A stretch of 64,000 nt of DNA from Durusdinium trenchii (taxonomy: Eukaryota; Sar; Dinophyceae; Suessiales; Symbiodiniaceae), in NCBI GenBank assembly GCA_963970005.1, contig CAXAMN010021618.1, positions 613,902-677,901 of the forward strand, given 5' to 3'. The notes under the pieces were generated by a model that was given only the letters and a program-made list of their open reading frames with translations, did not search any database and had not been told where the DNA came from. Of the stretch, positions 25,085 to 37,249 are shown in pieces (position 1 is the first letter of the stretch; the number at the start of each line of letters is the position of its first letter). The position numbers were made by a program, and so were the translations under genes.

Positions 25085-25869
25085 AACACCATGTCAATGG
25101 CTTTTGAGTGTGGCCATTGCCAGAGTCAGCATAGCCAGACAAACTGAGCGGGGCCCCGACTTCTGCTCCGGAGAAGCAAAGTAAAGCTCGAACCGATTGC
25201 AGGTTGAAAGCACTGCCGCCTAGTGACCATAGGAATCTCACTGCGAAGCAATAAAAACCCGTGACAGGCAAAGACATCAAATGCATGAATGACAAGGTGC
25301 TCAAGCCACACGATGTGTGTGCAAAAAGGATTGTTTGTCTGACAAACCGCTTCTGCTTCAGGGACTCAAGCCCTACTCAATTCTAGATGCTACAAGCTGA
25401 AGATGGAGGTGTAAAGCATGTTGCACTTTGTTATGAGGGGCTCGCATCTCGTGCCGTTCAGTTCGTTCAACAAGGTGTTGATCGACTCTCTGTGACTCTC
25501 GGGGATCAAAATCCAATTCGGCAACAATGACCGTGTGCTGCATGAATCGCTGAAACCCCGAAGGAAGTGAGCAAGCCTACTCATCTTCTATTTTTGGAGA
25601 CCTCAATCAATGATGCACTCTTGAGCGCTTAAATCACATCTCCTTGGGTGTGCCTTAACAAGGCTGCTTGTGAGAGGTGTGACAGGGCGGTGGACTCACG
25701 CAGCAGCATTGGCCACCAAAAACAAAAAGAGCGATTGGGATCAGCACGAAGTCGCACGAATCCAACTGTCCAGCGTTGGACAGTATGCAATGACTCATGA
25801 TTTTGATGGTGGGCATAATGCTCATGATGCTACTGTAAAGAAGTAGCATTATCAAAACTATGACAATTA

Positions 25870-25871
25870 CA

Positions 25872-25902
<31 letters not shown>

Positions 25903-25907
25903 ACAAC
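25870..25907. repeat. (CAT)n microsatellite
   Basis: About ten CAT/ATC triplets followed by CAACAACAA. Confidence 0.95.
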
Positions 25908-26759
25908 AATTTTTAACACGCCAAACTAACCGGCAAATCCTTTGCTTCTTTCATCCAAAGGGAACGCTAATCTGTTAAACAAACACCTGAAGCACACATC
26001 GATATCACACTTGCCAGACCAACCTCAGGGACCAGAAAGCCACTGGAAGTCTGGCCAAACTTTACCAAGTCCTTTCAATGTTGTCACTGGTGACGCTGTC
26101 AGAAAGCTGGTGCGTTCGTCTCACAGAAAATATCCTTTGTGATTTTGGATCCAATCAAGTCCTGCGCGTACTCATTCCACTTTGCTTCAGCCACTGCTAG
26201 TTTCTGTCGAACCTGGTGCCAAACGCACAGAACAAAAACAAACACAATATCACAGCTACTTCTTGCTTGCAAGGTGTATCTTGTAACTCAAATTTGATTA
26301 CAAGGTTCTTCAAACAGCTTACCAAAGCACTCTGCCTCCACGGGCGCACTGTGGTGGCTGAGGCCAATCACATGCACCTGCCAGAAGCTGCAAAAGTAAC
26401 CAGAAGCTGTGAAGCAACCAGTCTGACCAATTTTCTGAGATGACGGGAGACGAAACTATATAGTGCATCGTGATATGAGGCCCGTTGATATGTGGTTCTG
26501 AATGGATGAAAGAAAGCAATGGCCACGTGTCTGTCCAGCTGTTCAGAAAAACCTTGTTGAGCACATATGTTGTGCAAGCTCAGCACCTGGGATATATTTT
26601 AATCTGTCTTGAATATGCCTCCATCATGGTCTCAACGCTGTCTTTGCGCGCTGCACCTCAGGGCAATCCTTTGACCTATACATATATGTATATATACACT
26701 GTGTATATGTATTGTGAAATGTGCAGATGCCGCATCCGCTGGTCCTTTGAATGTTCACC

Positions 26760-26769
26760 NNNNNNNNNN
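26760..26769. other. assembly gap (10 N)
   Basis: Ten N bases. Sequence on both sides is TA-rich and the true gap length is unknown. Confidence 0.99.
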
Positions 26770-27660
26770 TAGGTTGTTGGAGGTTTAGGGAAGGTTCCCT
26801 TTTGGTCAGAATCACAATGTATATATATACACATATATTCAGCTGATTTCCCAAAAAAAGCTCACAGCTATAGTGCAAAGTTCTTCCACTGTGCAGGAAC
26901 GTGCAAGTGTCACTCAAGTGATACAAAGCAGTCTAGGCATGCAGAAGTGGTGCACACTGATTTGCAAACTGCTGCTTCATTGCACAGGTTGAATGGTTGA
27001 GCACAGGACGCTTTTGCTTCTCCACCTTCGTCTTAGCCTCGATCTTGCAATGAAAATGTGTGGGGTCTTTCCAGCTGCTTGACTATTTCTTGCTGGGCTG
27101 CTTCTCCCGCAACTAAAAAAAGTAAGCTTCTTTGAAGGACCATCGCTTTCCAATAGCAACTCCTACCCACTGGCAAAAAGAGACCTGAGAACATCCATGC
27201 TCTGAAAGGCTCTGGCCTTCACGAGCTCCATGCTTTCCAATTGATTCCTGTGCGTCTCGCGTCTCTCGACCGCAAAAAAAGACAATGTCTGGCTCGTTGG
27301 CTGATTGGTGGATGTCACCATTGACTCGACCAAGCTGTTTGCTGTCGACTTTGTACTATAACACATGGGTCTAAAGTCTAGTTTCGGTGCTAAAGCATGA
27401 ACAAAACTTCAGCAAAAATGATCCCTCCATCAAATTCCCTTCGCTGCCAATGTCAAGTGGTACCTGATCTCGTCACTGCTCAAGGCTGAGTCACGGAGAC
27501 CTGCACCACATACATAGCACGAATGGCATGTGTTTTCCTTGTATCGACACGGCAGCATCACGCACAAGAAACATCACATGGTCTCAGCTTGCAGAATTTG
27601 AGCTTGAAAAGCATCACAGCAAGTGTAAGGAGTTCAAGCAGCAAAGGCTTTGAAACAAAC

Positions 27661-27737
27661 AGATGGAGGAGTGCAAGTCGAGCCTTGAATGGCATCAATA
27701 AGTGCCGAGAGCAACTCGTCTACCTCCAAGAAATAAT
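27661..27737 (-). CDS. internal exon, unknown protein
   Basis: A 77-bp minus-strand exon with acceptor ACATTTTCAG and donor GTTTGT. It encodes YFLEVDELLSALIDAIQGST followed by CTPPS, an amphipathic helix pattern. Next on the strand, 27340-27170 is open in two frames up to a GTAGGA donor and may be the following exon. Lysine-rich fragments down to about 26980 (EAAQQEIVKQLE, IEAKTKVEKQKRPVL) suggest that coding continues. Function unknown. Confidence 0.4.
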
Positions 27738-28256
27738 CTGAAAATGTTGTCGACTAACTGGCAAGGAGTACTCACACACCAATGCTTTCAATCTTCATTC
27801 CATTCCATCTTCAATGTAGGTCAGCTCTGCTTGAAAGTGGTATAAGAGTGGAGTTCATGAAATGCTCCTCAGTGCACACTACGCCTCACTGATGACGTTA
27901 CCTAACTCGGATTTGCGAAGGGACCTGGGCACCAAGCATGTGCATGCATCTTGCAATAAGAATCTTCATGCTGAGTTGTTGGTCATGACTTGTGACATCT
28001 AAGCCAGAAATGCGCAAAAGCAGAATCATCTGCAGCATTAGTGCTCCAACCAACAAGGCACAGTCGTCACGCTGAGGCCCTGGTCAAAATTAAATTGGCG
28101 CTGCACTTGCTGTCCGAAAACGACTTTTGCATCAGGATACTGTTCATGCAATGTAGCACCATAAGCATCAGAGAAAGGCTAGGAATGCAACCCAGCAGTT
28201 TGGACCAAGGGTAACTCAGAAGTTCTTATTTCTAAATTTCCAAAAGGGGCTTCTAC

Positions 28257-28351
28257 CTCATACCAATGTTCCTGTTCAGTAAAAAGTTCCTTTGCATGTT
28301 CGTACAAAGTCAAAGGGTGAACCCAAAACAAAAGGGCCATTGCAAGGAGTA
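28257..28351 (-). CDS. internal exon, unknown protein
   Basis: A 95-bp minus-strand exon with acceptor GGTTTTACAG and donor GTAGAAG. It encodes LLAMALLFWVHPLTLYEHAK then ELFTEQEHWYE: a short hydrophobic, possibly membrane, segment followed by an acidic helix. Its phase does not directly join the exon at 27661-27737, so an exon is missing between them or they are separate genes. Confidence 0.4.
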
Positions 28352-29643
28352 CTGTAAAACCAACCATCCAGCCTTTTCATGAGTTTGTTGCACTTCCATT
28401 TGGTGTAGGGCCCTGACCCTTCGCAATTCTGCAAGTAGATTGTTTGATTGATGTATCCCGATACTGTGTTATAAGTAATGTTGTTTTGAGATTTGAGGTA
28501 GTATTAAACTTTGTTTGGAGCTGCGTGTTTCTTTTGGCTTGCTTACGCTCGGCTCTCTAAAGGAAATTCTTACGGAGCAGTGGAATGGCTTCGTGGCACC
28601 TTCTTCACCTAATTTCTGGCCTTATATAAGTCCTATGGACAAACCCTTCCAACCGAAGCAACAAGGATATCATCAGCGTTGCACGTAACCAAACTAACTC
28701 CGCTTCTTTTGACTTCTGCATGGTCTGGCAACCTCGTGAATGTTGCAAAATGTGTTCGGAGAAGTGAATCTAGTGGAGCGAAATTTCATCTCTCCCATAT
28801 TTAATGGAGCTGACTAAAGAAACGCTGAGTCAAGAAACGTGTCTGCAACTTGTGGCAACTCCCACCAAATGGGCATTGGAGAGAACTTCTGAATCCACCA
28901 AGTTTGGCGAAGGTTGGCCTGGTTGTTTTATCGCTCGTCAATCTCTTCAAGGCTGAGTTCAAGTTATCCAAGACTGAACAGTGTCATTTTGTGCTCTCTC
29001 GGTCTCTAGGACCCTAGGCATCCTGCAATCGGTTGAGGAGCACAAATTTTCTGGCTTCCCAGAAGTGCTTTGTAGTGTGTCTTGTTGTTTGTTAAAACAT
29101 ACAACAATGGATCTCTTTGTGCAACTGCCACTCCTCTTGTCCTTGCCTTGGGATGTCTAGTCTTGGTGGAGCATCTCTGCATGTTCATTCTTGTAGTTTT
29201 CTTTCACAGCTGCCAGGTGGTGTCTGTCCAAATCATTGGTCCTGATCGGTTCTGTTACAATCCATTTGCTGAAAACCAAGAACCAGGTGCAATCGGAGTT
29301 GTGGTCCAAATGATTGGCTTGGAGTGCTTGTGTTTCGGATTTTGGTCCCCCCTGTTACTGTACTTCTTGCCATTCATGGGCATTTTTCCATGTTTGACAG
29401 CATCATGGGGAGCGACATCGCTGTTTGACGTTTCCTGGTAGAGAACTGCCCAGCCGCTGCGAGAACAGGGTGCTCGTTACCAGCAAAATTAAGGAGGAAC
29501 CTGGGTTTTTTTCTTTGGTGAGTTCATTCACGAAGGATCTCTTCAAAGATGAGGTATATGTGCACAAGGCTGTGTGTTCATTGCAAATTGAACTTTTGAC
29601 TCAGTGAATGCCCCCGGAATACCCATTGAACACCCTCAAATAC

Positions 29644-29960
29644 CTCCGGCTGACTGAACTGGCCGAAGAGTCTGGGTGTTCCAAGCTTCATCGTTTCGAT
29701 GACCTGACGAAGCTCCCCTGAACGCAGCAGCTCTGCCTGCAAGACAGCCAAAAACATCTAGGTACCTAGGTACACCAAAGCCGAGCTCGAAAAAATAGAA
29801 ACTACAATACCAGTACATTCTGTTGTTCCGTCATCCGCCTTTCTTCAATCACTTCAGTTGCAAAGGGATTTCAATCAGGTGCCTGATTCTGCAGAGCGCT
29901 GATCTTGGGGACCATCTCCGCCACAGCCTCCGCTTGGTCGAGATTCTCGTCTTCTCTGAC
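29644..29960 (-). CDS. two phase-matched exons, coiled-coil protein
   Basis: Exon 29960-29883 is exactly 26 codons (VREDENLDQAEAVAEMVPK then ISALQNQ). Exon 29736-29644 is exactly 31 codons (AELLRSGELRQVIETMKL then GTPRLFGQFSQPE). Both are phase 0. The intron between them would start with GC (CAG|GCACCT) and end TTGCAG, a GC-AG intron as in hemA. The joined peptide is acidic and helical. If the GC donor were not used, the first exon would instead stop after three more codons. Function and the other exons are unknown. Confidence 0.55.
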
Positions 29961-30235
29961 CTCAGAGGTTTTTGGACAAGAGGTGGACCAATGAATGGGC
30001 GTATGGAAAAAAGAAAAATTGCCCAAAGAAAGGGAGAAAGAGAAAAAGACGAGTGAAAAGAACAAACAGGGATACTATACTATCATTGTTGTATGAACAG
30101 ACCGACTTCATAAATAAACATGAAAGAAACAGACCCTCTGCCAAATTCCTGAGCTATGAAAGGAAGAATTTGCACAGGTCCGAATCCGTCACTTATCAAC
30201 CCGTTGTCCCTTGGTGTCCATTCCCCCTTTAGCTT

Positions 30236-30817
30236 TCAACTTGGCCACTCAAAAATTACATGCCTTAAGACTTGAATTCGCATAGATTGCCGCCAAGGGG
30301 CAGCCAAGGCTCCACCAAGTTCTCCCTTAGCAAGCAGCTGTGAAGCAGCTTCTCGAAGCACATCATCAACATCATCTTTGCTGAGCAAAAACAGCACACT
30401 CGTCAACTTTAAGAGGCCACACCGATCGCCGAGAAATTCGAGAAGACCTGCGGCCTCCGCAAAAGCCAAACAAAGGTGAATCTTGCCAATGGGGCATTCG
30501 TAAACCTGGAGAAACACACAATGATCTTGCAGATTTGCAACAGCACTTTTCCACTCTGCCTGCCTCACCTCATTGTGATCTGTAGAAAAAACACATGTGT
30601 AGCGTGTTTATCTTTGCACATCTAAGCGAGAAGCCTGTGGAGGCCAAGCCAGCAAACACACCAAGAGCGCATGAGGACAATGCAATCCTTCCACAAGAGA
30701 AACTTGTACCACTGTACCATCCATCCAGTCCCATCGTGCCCTAGCAGTTCTTCTGCGAACAACTGTGTTTCTCTGTTGCACAGTCATGATCATCCCCAGC
30801 TTTAGAAACCAGCCATC
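30236..30817 (-). CDS. two 3' exons of a helical protein
   Basis: Exon 30817-30718 (33 codons plus one base; acceptor CTTTGCAG, donor GTACAG) reads DGWFLKLGMIMTVQQRNTVV and ends RWDWMD. It joins in phase to the terminal exon 30579-30236 (acceptor TTTTTTCTACAG), which reads HNEVRQAEWKSAVANLQDHC, IGKIHLCLAFAEAAGLLEFL, LTSVLFLLSKDDVDDVLREA and ends FEWPS-stop. The helix-rich leucine pattern suggests an alpha-solenoid such as an armadillo-type repeat, but this is only an impression. It is the last gene before the repeat-rich 31-37 kb interval. Confidence 0.65.
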
Positions 30818-31601
30818 CTGCAAAGCATTCAACTATCCTAGTTCCGCTGCTTTCATTAACACACCGCCAAGCCTAAACTATATAATCCCGCTGCAGCTTC
30901 ACCTGGAATTCACCTTTTTTCCCGGGTGGTAGCTAAGGCGTGGTTAGTGGCCCTTGGTTTTTTTAAATTTTCAAATACATGTTTTGTGGAAAACTGTTCC
31001 AAGCCCTGTTGTTTTAACTATTTCATGTTGAGATTGCTTTAGCAGAGTACATTTTCGCTCTCTCCAGTCACTCTGTGGTTTCAAGTTTCGTCGTTTCCGT
31101 GTAGGGTGTTTTTCACTCCATGGCTTTGCGACACAGAGCTCCGACGGCCTTCCAGAGATCATTTTTCTGGTTGGCCCACCACATTTAAGACATCACATAG
31201 CTCATCACCCGATCGTTGCAGGCATGAGTTTTCTTTTTACGAAGCGTCGATGGGATGTACTTCTTTAAAAGCTTCCATTGCCCATCGAGCATTTGAGTGC
31301 CACTGCCTTTGGTTTGGCCTTTTTGGGGCCGAGAAATTTTTTTTACAAACTGAATGGTCCTCGTGTGGACCACATTGGCATGCGCAATACCCAATTTTTT
31401 GGGCCACATTGGACCAAGATTTGCGCGCCCCAAAACCTCACGCCAGACGCGCGCACACCCTCGAAAGCTACTAGAAATGAATGCTAGCTGCTATTAGCCC
31501 CCCACCCACCCACCCCCCACCCCCACCAACGATCGTCGATCTTTTCTCTGGGTCACAAACAACGCCGTTGGCGAAAACAAGAGATAGACACGCAGAGACG
31601 C

Positions 31602-31624
31602 AGAGAGAGAGAGAGAGAGAGAGC
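31602..31624. repeat. (GA)n microsatellite
   Basis: About eleven GA dinucleotides. A shorter run lies at 32585-32606. Confidence 0.9.
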
Positions 31625-31754
31625 GATGGAAAGCCGATGGACAAAAACAAAGCATAATACAGAACCTTTGTATGGGTGGGAAGTTGCATGGCAGAGTGGA
31701 GGTTCAAACACAGTTACAACGAATAATATGTATGGATAGATGCGTGTATGTTCC

Positions 31755-31840
31755 GATGTGTTACGTTAAATTATGTTACGTTGCGCTACGTTAGGCTACG
31801 TCATGTCATGTTAGGCTAGATTATGTTATGTTATGTATAT
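31755..31840. repeat. degenerate TTAYG/GCTACG short tandem repeat
   Basis: Units such as 'tatgttacgt', 'tgcgctacgt', 'taggctacgt' and 'catgtcatgt' follow at about 10-bp spacing. Confidence 0.6.
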
Positions 31841-34800
31841 GTGTGTAGTATAGTGTACATGCATCTAAAACAGGCATATATTATCTATTTACACAGAAAA
31901 TGAAGTTATACAGGTGTGTTTTTAATGCGTTTTTTGTGGCTTGTGGTAGTTCTGCATTATTGAAAATGTTGATTGTTTTGAAGAATGTGTCTAGCAAAAT
32001 GTCGACTTGTATTCTGATGAGAGCCAGGAAGTTTTTTGGGGATTGCGTTTGTTGAGGCCATGAATGCACAAAAGAAACGAAAGAGGGAAGGAACGGATCG
32101 GGACACAGTTTCCGGTCCGTTATGCTCGTGGTTTGTACACAATTTGATCTTATTTAACCTATCCCACGAGCAATATTTTTTGGCGCCCCCCCCCTGGGAG
32201 AAGCCCAGGCCCAGGCCCAGTCGCTGGAGATTGAGGACTCATCAACATCCCCCCCCCTCCAAGGTCAACAAGGATTGAGATTGGAGGTCTTGAAGACCAG
32301 ATCCCCCTCATAGAGGTGATTACCTGATGATGTATGACGTGATGTCCTGGACTTGCTGATAGATGATGGCTGATAGACTTCTGTGTGGGAATCATGAGAG
32401 CTAGTATTTTTGCAAAAGCTTGATGAGAGATCTGACAGATCAGTGCCACGCCAATTGGATCATTGCATATCAGAACATGGAGAAGGAATGGGTGATTCAG
32501 GCTCTATGTGGCGAGGGTGGATACTGTATGGTCTCAATGGTGGAGTGTGGGAGTGTCTTGATTTGCTGGCTTATGGTATCCAATGAGAGAGAGAGAGAGA
32601 GAGAGATGGGCATATAGCTAGAGAGCATAGGAAAATGGAACTTCCGGGCGCATCAAACAGCTGGCATTGGGCTTGTGGCTGTATGTCCGCAATTTCATTT
32701 GGGACCAAAGGCGGCTGCGTAGATGCAACACCTGGGCGTGAGAGATTGGGATCCTGACTTTGAGCAAACTGTATTGCTATACAAGCCATTGAGCAAATGC
32801 CCTGGACAGCAACACAATATGGATAGACCGCAACCGTGGTGGAAACTCGTTCAAAACATGCCAAAAATCTAAAAAACCACAAAAACGCGTAAAAGCCACA
32901 CCCGCACAACTTCGAGCTGGCTTGAACTTATGTAAGGAATGGGGATGGGGATGTCACGCAGTACCAAGGTGCAGTAATACTAGGAAAAGGTTCCTATTGT
33001 GAGAAACGCACTTTTTGGGAAGAAAATGCAGGGCTTGTAGCGCGCGCAAAGCCTGTCATCAAGCTCACAGTTCGTAGGAGCCTGTTCTTAATGCAAACTA
33101 ATAGCGTCCACAATTCAACAAGTGCGCGCTTGTATACAGTGTTTGCGTGTGTTTCATGCAAAGTAGGTTGAAGGAAACAATACCTCCAAGCACAGTCTTG
33201 AAGAGTGCTGCCATCCCTGAAAACTAAGGGCGAAGTGCCCACCACAATCACACTTGAACCATGAATATGGTTTTATGGTTTTGCGCCTGTTTTCACTGGG
33301 AGTTTAGACCGTTTTTACACCACTACATGCAATACGAGCAGCAAAAAGGGCAAACAAAGTTAATGTGGGACGAGCTCTCTACCACCCCCGGATCAGTATA
33401 GGATCTTTGTAAACCCATCCTTTCAGGCATATATAAGCCTCACCGCAAATACGTATAGTTTTGTATCATTAAAGAAGAAAGTTTCAGAGCACAAAAGCGT
33501 CCCATCCCAATATGAATCCCTTGTTGCCACAAGTTTCCAGGAGACTATATATTCTAATCTATTCTATCTGTGGATCTATTCTAAAGAAATTTCATATTTC
33601 ACAGGCGCTCGGAAATTACAAAAAATGTGTCCTCATACTACACTCAGTGTTCGTACTTTGTACGAGGACTTGCTGCTTCCAAGAAACATTTTGTGACCTG
33701 GCGGTTGCCTTCGAAGACTATCAACACGCTCACATTGTTTAAGAAATTTTATTCAACACCATTTCGTTGTTCTCATGAATCAAAACCAAATATTCTGCAT
33801 CTTGTTTGAGAAGGCGAAAGGCGTTTGCTTATAGGCACATTTCAATGTTTGCAAACAATTTGCTTTGTTGTTCCCATTACGTTCTGGTACGCCCACAAGG
33901 TTGCTGCAGTTTCTAATTGGTTTGTATTTGTTTCAGTTAGTTGTCTGCTTCAGGTTGCTCAGAAGCAAGTGGATGCGCTAGTAGTAAGATACTTCCTAAA
34001 ATTAACCCAGCTTTGCAACCCAACAGCAGGTAGCAACTTAACTTGAGGCCGAGGGTAGGTGACGAAAGCTAGCAGGGGTGCATCCGGACTGGTGGGACAT
34101 CAAGCGGAGTGAGGCAAATGCTCATGAGGTAAAACGTTGTGAACATGTAAGACACACAAACAGCAATGGCACAGCCAACCTTAGAATTGAAGTCCCCGAT
34201 AATTAAGGAAGCGTGGCTGGACTTTGCCACACTGTTCGATGCATCCGATGTGTTCACGAACCTGTGAGCTTGTTGAATCTGTTGCACCGTATCCCAAAAC
34301 CTCCACGGAGGAGACAAAGCTGCTTGCATGATTTGTTTGGTTTCTTCTATCGATGTCGATGTCATGAACATGTGAGCTTGTTGAATCTGTTGCACCGTAT
34401 TGCGGAGGAGTTAAGCCAAAGTGGATGCCATAAGAGATGCCCGAGAGGTGTCCCAGAGGCGTCCGAGGGGGGAGTTGAACCCACGGGGGGGGGGGGCCCC
34501 CCCTACATATGAAGTTTTCACGTGATGCGGCGATCCCGAGGATTCCAGCCCCTCACTTGCTAAAGCAAGGACAACTCCAGCTAGCTGGTGCTAGCTTTCG
34601 TGATTACAGAAACTTGAGCTTTTCAAAAACTCCAACCACGCGTCGCAAATTCAACCCCAACCCACTTGTGAAGCGCAAAGAGAGTTGGGAGCAGGAACTG
34701 CAGCAGGAACTTGTTGGAGCAAAAGGAAAGCGCATCACAACTGCGCAAATGTCGTTCCCGGCGCGCGTGTTTGGCTAGGTACGTACAAACACTGGCCACG

Positions 34801-34859
34801 CTGCCGCCCCTACAAAAAACGACTGCGTAGAAAGAATGAGTTGTAACAGGAAAGAAAGC

Positions 34860-35625
34860 ACACTACAAGTGCAACAGCACGCAAACATCCTGCGTTCGGT
34901 GTGCGCAGCTGCCTGTCGTCTTTCTGCGCATACAACGCGTTTTGTGCGGTACACTGAAAGCTTTGCAAGGGAGCCACAAGGCACAACACAAGCGCAAAAG
35001 GTGTTGCCGGAGCAGACACGTCTTGCCAGGCACGTGCAACTGGCTGCGGCCTTGCTGTGCATGTTTTGCGCTGTGCGGAAGCGCTGCTTCGTAGCGGACA
35101 CTACTAGTGACTCGTGCAAAAGCTGTTGCGGCTGCAAAAACGTCCCGCTAGGAATGTTTCGCGGTGAATAACAAAAATGCTTCAACAAGAGACACCCAGG
35201 TGCAACACCCTGCAAAGTACATGCACATGCCTCTGGCATTGCTACGCATCAACAATTCTATGGTGAAGAAAGAGTGCTTCGCAACAAGGGCAGGAGGCGC
35301 ACCACAAGTGCAAAAGCCGTTGCCTGCACTGAAATGTGCTTCTAGCTACATGCAACTGCCTGTGGCACAGCGGCGCATCAAACTTTTTCATTGGTGTGTA
35401 CAAGGGATGCTCTGCAACCAAGCACCAGGCACTCCACAAGCGCAAAAGCTGTTGCCGGCGCAGAAAGGTCCTGCTAGGCAGGCACAGCTGCCTGTGGCCT
35501 TGCTGAGCACACAACTTGCCTTGCGCTGCGTAGAATGGCTGCTTCGTAGCAAGGGTACAAATGCAAAAGCTGTTGTGTAGACGGCGTCCTGCTGAGTACA
35601 CGCAACTGCCTGTGGCAATTCTATC
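34860..35625. repeat. tandem repeat, about 125-bp unit
   Basis: A landmark word close to 'gcaaaagctgttgccgg' recurs near 34990, 35116, 35309, 35439 and 35561. Each is followed about 45 bp later by 'gcaactgcctgtggc'-type sequence (35036, 35225, 35353, 35484, 35600). Spacing is mostly 122-130 bp with one irregular gap. Long ORFs exist on both strands and in several frames, as expected of a repeat rather than of a gene. Confidence 0.7.
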
Positions 35626-35634
35626 TTGTCATGT

Positions 35635-35790
35635 CCATTCCTTCCCTTTTACTTCCTTTGCTCTGTTCTTTCCTCTCGTCTCCTCTCCTCCCCTTTCATT
35701 TTTTCCTGCCCTGCCTGTTTTCTTTCTGCTTGCTTGCCTGTTCTGCCCTGCCCTGCCTCTTCCCTTTCCCTCCCTTGCCACTTTCCATAT
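35635..35790 (+). other. pyrimidine tract
   Basis: About 155 bp almost wholly C and T on the plus strand ('ctctcgtctcctctcctccc', 'ctgccctgcctgttttcttt'), directly after the 125-bp tandem repeat. Confidence 0.85.
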
Positions 35791-37081
35791 ATCATATGTC
35801 CATCAAAGACCTTCTGAACATGGTCTAGGAGTGTGTTGTAACCTTTTGAAGTGATGTCCTTCTAAGTGTGCCCTTTGTCCCTCATTATGTTCCTGTGCGT
35901 GTTATTTTGTGTTGCGCTCCTTTCTTCCCATGCTGCCCATTCTTGTTCTGCCCTCAGCTCACCTTGGGCTGTTGGCCTTGAGGTGCGGCATTCTAAGTTC
36001 CTATGAGTATGCATGGCCTTGATGGCTTCCACAATGACAATATGCACGCATTCCAAGTTTAGTCGAATGCTAAAACACTGGAAAAACACTGTGGAAATGG
36101 ATTTCTCGGGGAGTTGTGCGGCAACGTTCCCTGAAAAATAACAGTGTTTTGGACCGTTTCTCACATTCGCTTAAAAATCCAGATCAAATGTTTCCGATTC
36201 CCGGGTATCTTTTAGCTGTGTTAGTGATTTCTGAGTGTCCAAATAGGCATTCCATCTTTCAGGGTACCCATATACATATCTATGCACATGCTTCTCCCAT
36301 TGACCTATGTCAAGACAATTGTGGACTTTGTTGTCACACTGCCAAAGACCAAATGATAAGTAAGACTCATCAAAAAGCAGCTAGGATAGAAAAAGGAATA
36401 CATTCTTAACAGCGTATATTGTTGATTACGTGTGATTGTTAGTTCTTTTTGTCTATGCACTGCACTAGATTGCGAGACTGGAGGGGTCATGCATTTCATG
36501 TCTCCTTTGGATGATCTCGTAGTTGCAAATGAATGCAAGGAGATTGGCTCAGTCCTGGATGCGGACAAGCTCTCAGGCCTGGCACTGGCTGCCTGAGCTG
36601 CCAATTCTTGTTCTCATCTCAGCCTGTAGTCGCCCTTTCATTTGAGACTCAAAAGGACCGAACAAGAAAGAATTACATTCCCAAGGAAGCGTCCAGTTAC
36701 TAGAAAGCTTTATTGTTACTACAGGTGAACCGATTCCCTTTGAAATGATCCCCAAGGACGCTTCTAGTTACTCGAAAAAAAATTGAACCTTGAAAGGATT
36801 GAAGTTTGAAAAGCTTGGAAGTTGGATTTCTCCTGGGCCACCCTGCCCTTCCCGATGGCCCATCTGTCACCTCGGCATTGGCAGTTTGAAGCTCTTGAGG
36901 TCTCAGCTGCAAAAATATTCTTGAAAGACCGTCTTCCAAACATGCTCTTCTTCGTGATAGTCACTTCCATGACTGCGTGAACCAAGATAAATATGGCACA
37001 TACACACACAGGGTCTTTGTCAATAATTAAAATGATCGTGTACTGTTGCCAAATAATAGCAGGGTGAGCGCTAAAGAGCAC

Positions 37082-37241
37082 CTTCTTTGATAAAGACCGG
37101 GCAGTGTTCCTCTGCCATGCAATCCCAGCCTGTGCCAAGATATGGGCTTGCCTTGCAACAGGCAGAGCCCCAACACTCAGGCCTCATCACAATCACCAAG
37201 ACTCGAGTTCCAGCGACTGTATTTCTAAGGCGTTGCAGTTT
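37082..37241 (-). CDS. internal exon, unknown protein
   Basis: A 160-bp minus-strand exon (53 codons plus one base) with acceptor TTCTGCGAG after a T-rich tract and donor GTGCTC. It encodes KLQRLRNTVAGTRVLVIVMR, ECWGSACCKASPYLGTG and MAEEHCPVFIKE. It has many cysteines and a hydrophobic strand. No family was recognised. A short phase-0 candidate exon (LRPQELQTANAE) lies at about 36912-36877 on the same strand. Confidence 0.5.
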
Positions 37242-37249
37242 CTCGCAGA

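Larger units (their letters stand above)
30820..34850. other. repeat-rich interval, no convincing gene
   Basis: Contents are a C-rich tract at 31499-31527, (GA)n runs at 31602-31624 and 32585-32606, a degenerate short tandem repeat at 31755-31840, and a G-run at 34485-34496. No exon passed the splice and codon tests. Confidence 0.4.
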
